From Alphaproteobacteria bacterium (GTDB lineage: Bacteria > Pseudomonadota > Alphaproteobacteria > Rhizobiales > Beijerinckiaceae), in the NCBI GenBank assembly GCA_009921785.1, contig RFXE01000055.1, forward strand, positions 1-9,655: a DNA stretch of 9,655 bases, read 5' to 3'. The notes beneath the pieces were generated by a model. The model searched no databases. It was given only the letters and a program-made list of their open reading frames with translations, and had not been told where the DNA came from. Every line of letters begins with the position of its first letter. Within the stretch, counting starts at the first letter, position 1. The position numbers were made by a program, and so were the translations under genes. Shown here one piece after another: positions 6,358 through 9,655 of the stretch.

Positions 6358-6359
6358 GA

Positions 6360-7187
6360 TTACTTCTTCACCGAGCGAACGCCTTTGGCGATGTCTTCGA
6401 CAATCGCCACGACAGAGCCCACTGTAAGTTCGGTTGGCCGCCCATCAGCATGAAGCGAATGACGAACCGCATCAACAAGCGCCGAACCCACCACAACGCC
6501 ATCCGCAACTTTTGCGATTTCTGCGGCATCGGCAGCGGTGCGCACACCAAAGCCCACAGCGACCGGAAGATTTGTATGCGATTTGATGCGGGCAACTGAG
6601 GCGCCCACTTTTTGCGGATCTGGACGCGCGGCGCCCGTGATCCCGGCGATCGATACATAATAGACAAAGCCGGATGTGTTTTGCAGCACTTTCGGCAAAC
6701 GCTTTTCATCGGTTGTCGGTGTGGCAAGACGAATGAAATTCAAACCGGCTTTCAATGCTGGCTTGCAAAGCTCATCATCCTCTTCGGGCGGACAATCGAC
6801 AACAATCAAACCATCAACGCCCGCGGCTTTGGCATCGACGAGAAATTTTTCAACGCCATAGATAAAGATGGGGTTGAAGTAACCCATCAGAATAATCGGT
6901 GTTTTCTCATCGTCTTTGCGGAAATCGCTTACGATGCCCAGTGTCTTTTCAAGCGTGATGCCTTTCGACAAAGCGCGCAAACCGGCGGCTTGAATCGTTG
7001 GGCCATCCGCCATCGGATCGGTGAAGGCCATGCCAATTTCAATGAGATCGGCACCAGCCTTAGGCAGTGCTTTGATCACTTTGAGCGACGTCTCGGGATC
7101 CGGATCGCCACCCATATAGAAGGTTACAAGCGCCGCGCGGCCCTCGGCTTTGAGTTCTGCAAATCGTGTATCGATACGAGTGGTCAC
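6360..7187 (-). CDS. trpA: Tryptophan synthase alpha subunit
   Basis: A 275-residue TIM-barrel enzyme that cleaves indole-3-glycerol phosphate to indole and glyceraldehyde 3-phosphate. The indole is channelled to TrpB in the alpha2-beta2 complex. Catalytic residues correspond to Salmonella Glu49 and Asp60: Glu50 in LIEIGMAFTDP and Asp61 in MADGPTIQ. Other family motifs are MGYFNPIF at 101-108, GLIVVDCPPEE at 126-136, YYVSIAGITGA at 176-186, and the phosphate-binding GFGVRT (212-217) and VVGSALVDA (232-240). Length is standard. The start codon is GTG at 7187-7185, overlapping the trpB stop by 4 nt (GTGA), which implies translational coupling to trpB and equal output of the two subunits. No defect is visible. 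Confidence 0.97.
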   Translation of the reverse strand: MTTRIDTRFAELKAEGRAALVTFYMGGDPDPETSLKVIKALPKAGADLIEIGMAFTDPMADGPTIQAAGLRALSKGITLEKTLGIVSDFRKDDEKTPIILMGYFNPIFIYGVEKFLVDAKAAGVDGLIVVDCPPEEDDELCKPALKAGLNFIRLATPTTDEKRLPKVLQNTSGFVYYVSIAGITGAARPDPQKVGASVARIKSHTNLPVAVGFGVRTAADAAEIAKVADGVVVGSALVDAVRHSLHADGRPTELTVGSVVAIVEDIAKGVRSVKK

Positions 7188-8404
7188 GACATACCTCCGA
7201 GATGCTCGGCAACCGAGAAAATATCTTTGTCGCCGCGTCCGCAGAGATTGACGATCATCAGATGGTCTTTTGGTTTCTTCGCTGCAATTTCAACCGCGCG
7301 CGCAATTGCATGCGCGGGTTCAAGTGCGGGAATAATGCCTTCGAGTTTTGAGAGAAGCTGGAAGGCTTCAAGAGCCTCGCCATCGGTCGTTGAGAGATAG
7401 GTCACGCGACCCGTATCATGAAGCCATGCGTGTTCGGGTCCGATGCCGGGATAATCAAGGCCAGCAGAAATCGAATGCGCTTCGGCAATTTGACCATCAC
7501 CATCCATCAGGAGGTAAGTGCGATTGCCATGCAGCACGCCGGGCTTGCCGCCATTCAATGATGCGGCATGCATACCGGAGGCCACGCCATGCCCTGCCGC
7601 TTCCACGCCGTAAATCTCAACAGACTTATCATCAAGGAATGGATGGAAAAGACCGATGGCATTCGAGCCACCGCCAATGCACGCCACAAGCGAGTCAGGC
7701 AGGCGACCTTCACGTTCAAGCATTTGCTCACGCGCTTCTTTGCCGATGATCGATTGGAAATCTCTGACCATCATCGGATAGGGATGCGGACCTGCAGAGG
7801 TGCCGATGCAATAGAATGTGTCATGCACATTCGTGACCCAATCACGCAGTGCTTCATTCATGGCGTCTTTGAGGGTCTTCGAGCCTGACACAACCGGCAC
7901 GATTTCCGCACCGAGCATTTTCATGCGGAACACATTCGGCTTTTGGCGTTCGACATCAACCTCGCCCATATAGACGACGCATTTCAAACCAAAGCGCGCG
8001 CAGGCCGTTGCCGTTGCTACACCATGTTGACCCGCGCCGGTTTCCGCGATGATGCGTGTCTTGCCCATGCGGCGTGCGAGCAAAATTTGACCGAGCACAT
8101 TGTTAATCTTGTGCGCGCCCGTGTGATTGAGCTCATCGCGCTTCAAGTAGATTTTCGCGCCACCGACATGTTCGGTAAGACGTTCAGCGAAATAGAGTGG
8201 GCTTGGACGGCCAACATAATGCGTGTGGAAGCTTTTGAGTTCGGCGTCGAATGCTGGATCAGCTTTCGCATCTGCATAAGCTTTCTCGAGATCGAGGATC
8301 AGCGGCATCAGCGTTTCGGCGACGAAACGTCCGCCGAAATTTCCGAAATGGCCCGTTTCATCCGGTCCTGTTCGGAAGGAGTTGAGCGACTGTTGAATGG
8401 TCAT
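7184..8404 (-). CDS. trpB: Tryptophan synthase beta subunit
   Basis: A 406-residue pyridoxal-phosphate enzyme that condenses indole with serine to give tryptophan. It starts with the typical GHFGNFGGRFVAETLMP (18-34). The cofactor lysine is Lys99 in ELNHTGAHKINN; the catalytic glutamate is Glu121 in AETGAGQHG (Salmonella Glu109); the phosphate-binding loop is GGGSNA (244-249); and the C-terminal CGRGDKD (388-394) is conserved. The COMM-like indole tunnel region (RPSPLYFAERLT, 66-77) is normal, and the length is that of a TrpB1. The ATG at 8404 has GAGGAA (8416-8411) 6 nt upstream. The gene begins 17 nt after trpF and overlaps trpA, so the three genes form one operon. Confidence 0.97.
   Translation of the reverse strand: MTIQQSLNSFRTGPDETGHFGNFGGRFVAETLMPLILDLEKAYADAKADPAFDAELKSFHTHYVGRPSPLYFAERLTEHVGGAKIYLKRDELNHTGAHKINNVLGQILLARRMGKTRIIAETGAGQHGVATATACARFGLKCVVYMGEVDVERQKPNVFRMKMLGAEIVPVVSGSKTLKDAMNEALRDWVTNVHDTFYCIGTSAGPHPYPMMVRDFQSIIGKEAREQMLEREGRLPDSLVACIGGGSNAIGLFHPFLDDKSVEIYGVEAAGHGVASGMHAASLNGGKPGVLHGNRTYLLMDGDGQIAEAHSISAGLDYPGIGPEHAWLHDTGRVTYLSTTDGEALEAFQLLSKLEGIIPALEPAHAIARAVEIAAKKPKDHLMIVNLCGRGDKDIFSVAEHLGGMS
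7194..7198 (-). promoter_or_regulatory. Ribosome binding site of trpA inside trpB
   Basis: A full GGAGG (CCTCC on the plus strand) lies in the last codons of trpB, 6 nt before the GTG start of trpA. It decides between that GTG and the ATG three codons before the trpB end, which is in the trpB frame and leads at once to its TGA. Confidence 0.8.
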
Positions 8405-8421
8405 TTTCTGTTCCTCAAATC

Positions 8422-9069
8422 CTAACGCGATGCCGCGCGGGCGGCTTCAATGAAAGCACGGATCTTTGCGGGATCCTTAATCCCCGGTGCCGTTTCGACG
8501 CCGGAAGACACATCAACCCCCGTCGGATGTGAAATGGCGATGGCCTGTCCCACATTCGAGGGGTCTAGCCCTCCTGAGACCATGAAGGGCTTTTCGAGGT
8601 CAAGCCCCGCGAGGAGCCGCCAGTCAAAGCTTACCCCGTTGCCGCCTGGAAGATCAGCATTTTTTGGCGGTTTTGCATCAAGAAGGAGCCAATCTGCCGC
8701 AGGCGCATAGGCGTGGGCAGCTTTAAGATCTGCAATGTCCGCAATACCGAGGGCTTTGATAATAGGGCGGCCAAAACGCTCGCGAATGGCGGCCACGCGC
8801 TCAGGCGTCTCATGGCCGTGGAGCTGGAACATGTCGGGATTGAGCGCCTTTTCGACGGCCTCGAGCGCGGCATCATCAGCATCGACAACGAGGGCTACCT
8901 TTTTCACGCGGGTGTCCGCGATCCGGCCAAGATCTTTTGCCAAGTCCAATGTCACATGCCGCGGCGATTTCGGGAAAAACACAAAGCCGACCCAATCCGC
9001 CCCGGCGGTAATAGCCGATTCAAGCGTTTCGGGGGTTTTGAGGCCACAGATTTTGACGATCATGGACAT
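8422..9069 (-). CDS. trpF: Phosphoribosylanthranilate isomerase
   Basis: A 215-residue single-domain PRAI, a TIM barrel that performs the Amadori rearrangement of phosphoribosyl anthranilate to CdRP, the step before indole-glycerol phosphate synthase. Motifs: VKICGLKTPE with the general base Cys8; GADWVGFVFFPKSPRHV (23-39); FQLHGHETPE (81-90); LLLDAKP with the general acid Asp131; FMVSGGLDPSNV (162-173); and GVDVSSGVETAPGIKD (184-199), which binds phosphate. The ATG at 9069 is chosen because homologues usually begin two or three residues before IVKICGL. A second ATG at 9063 would also work, and neither has a clear Shine-Dalgarno sequence. The gene is stand-alone, not fused to trpC, as usual in alphaproteobacteria, and leads the trpFBA cluster. 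No Trp-rich leader peptide is visible upstream. Confidence 0.96.
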   Translation of the reverse strand: MSMIVKICGLKTPETLESAITAGADWVGFVFFPKSPRHVTLDLAKDLGRIADTRVKKVALVVDADDAALEAVEKALNPDMFQLHGHETPERVAAIRERFGRPIIKALGIADIADLKAAHAYAPAADWLLLDAKPPKNADLPGGNGVSFDWRLLAGLDLEKPFMVSGGLDPSNVGQAIAISHPTGVDVSSGVETAPGIKDPAKIRAFIEAARAASR

Positions 9070-9103
9070 AGAGTGTCTGTCGCATGACAGGACCGCACCT
9101 GTC
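9065..9103 (-). promoter_or_regulatory. Inverted GACA/TGTC repeats in the trpF leader
   Basis: The 55-nt gap between the cyclodeaminase gene and trpF holds a perfect 6-bp stem, GACAGG (9086-9091) with CCTGTC (9098-9103), 6-nt loop. Overlapping it is an alternative 4-bp stem, TGTC (9078-9081) with GACA (9086-9089), and a further GACA (9065-9068) faces TGTC (9074-9077) across the trpF start codon. The stems could not all form at once. No T-run follows, so it is not a standard terminator, and no convincing promoter was found. A regulatory role is speculative. Confidence 0.35.
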
Positions 9104-9124
9104 CAATAATTCGCTTAAAAGGTG

Positions 9125-9655
9125 TCAGGAAACCCGTTTCCACACCGCCATTGCCGCAGCGAGATCTTCAATCGCCGTGCCGACTGATTTGAACATGGTG
9201 ATTTCCTGACTACTCGCGCGGCCGCGATGGGTACCGCGTGCGAAATCAAAAAGATCAGCTTTGATGTCGCTCGCTTTGATGAGGCCAGCGGCAATCGGCT
9301 GCGCGTAATCGCCGCCTTCTTTCAACGCGCCCGCGCGCGTATCGCAAAAGAGGCTGGCGCGTGTAATCGCAACATCATCCGTCTCACGCATCGAGGGCTT
9401 GAAGGCGCCGACGCAATCAAGATGCGCGCCGTCTTTGAGCCATGCGCCGCGAATAAGCGGTGTGCTTGAGAGCGTTGCCGTCGAGATAATATCCGCTTCG
9501 CGAATAGCCGCTTCGAGATTATCCACCGCGCGCACAGGCAGGCCTTGCGCCTTTAATTCGCGCGCCACGTACTCTGCGCGTTCGGGGCGATGATTCCAGA
9601 GTGCAACATCGCTGATGGGACTTTCCGCGCAATGCGCACGAATGAGAAAAGGCGC
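9125..9655 (-). CDS. Ornithine cyclodeaminase/mu-crystallin family protein (partial, C-terminal part)
   Basis: The frame is open to the window edge and encodes the last 176 residues; the start is outside. Family members are NAD(P)-dependent, about 310-330 residues, and include ornithine cyclodeaminase, alanine dehydrogenase of the archaeal type and delta1-pyrroline-2-carboxylate reductase. Visible hallmarks of the Rossmann half are VALWNHRPERAE (the second beta strand after the dinucleotide loop), EADIISTATLSSTPLI, GAHLDCVGAFKPSMRE, the ASLFCDTRAGALKEGGD segment, and EITMFKSVGTAIEDLAAA near the C-terminus. The glycine-rich cofactor loop itself lies beyond the edge. It ends 55 nt before trpF on the same strand and could share its transcript, though a role in tryptophan synthesis is not expected. 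The exact substrate cannot be told from this part. Confidence 0.88.
   Translation of the reverse strand, partial: APFLIRAHCAESPISDVALWNHRPERAEYVARELKAQGLPVRAVDNLEAAIREADIISTATLSSTPLIRGAWLKDGAHLDCVGAFKPSMRETDDVAITRASLFCDTRAGALKEGGDYAQPIAAGLIKASDIKADLFDFARGTHRGRASSQEITMFKSVGTAIEDLAAAMAVWKRVS

Noticed and set aside
6612..7400. Long plus-strand open frame (262 codons) across trpA and trpB
   Set aside because: It lies antisense to two well-conserved genes, begins and ends inside them, and its translation has no recognisable domain; it is a shadow of their codon bias.
7943..8425. Plus-strand open frame of 160 codons opposite trpB
   Set aside because: Fully antisense to conserved trpB motifs including the cofactor lysine region; no ribosome site or domain supports it.
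9070..9124. Tryptophan attenuator with leader peptide before trpF
   Set aside because: No short open frame with clustered Trp codons and no terminator hairpin with a T-run was found; in alphaproteobacteria attenuation is usually at trpE, not trpFBA.

Overview
The window looks like a chromosomal housekeeping segment from an alphaproteobacterium, most likely of the order Hyphomicrobiales (Rhizobiales). The evidence is the trpF-trpB-trpA-accD gene order, the intracellular-type polyhydroxybutyrate (PHB) depolymerase, the alphaproteobacterial-style AccD lacking most zinc cysteines, and an intergenic palindrome of the GAGCATG...CATGCTC type that I associate with this order. Base composition and codon use look uniform, and I see no rRNA, tRNA, CRISPR array, insertion sequence, phage gene or broken gene.

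Left part, plus strand (1-3191): the end of an ABC transporter ATPase overlaps by 4 nt an ABC-2 family permease (147-971), forming a two-gene exporter of unknown substrate. A 139-nt gap with a TGCA-N-TGCA element resembling a PhaR operator precedes phaZ (1114-2394), which degrades stored PHB. A GC-only hairpin separates phaZ from a YgjP/DUF45-type zinc metallopeptidase (2445-3191), whose stop codon directly abuts the stop codon of the convergent next gene.

Right part, minus strand (9655-3192, read right to left): the C-terminal 176 residues of an ornithine cyclodeaminase/mu-crystallin family protein; trpF; trpB; trpA (GTG start, 4-nt overlap with trpB); a 50-nt palindromic repeat; accD; and a compact class A penicillin-binding protein (glycosyltransferase plus transpeptidase). 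TrpF, TrpB and TrpA provide the last steps of tryptophan synthesis from phosphoribosyl anthranilate. AccD supplies the carboxyltransferase beta subunit for malonyl-CoA. The penicillin-binding protein polymerises and crosslinks peptidoglycan and appears to have its own promoter downstream of accD. In many relatives folC follows accD; here it does not.

I found no convincing undescribed system. The points most worth a second look are the palindromic repeat between trpA and accD, the operator-like elements before phaZ, the reduced zinc ribbon of AccD, the accD-PBP junction, and the nested GACA/TGTC repeats before trpF.
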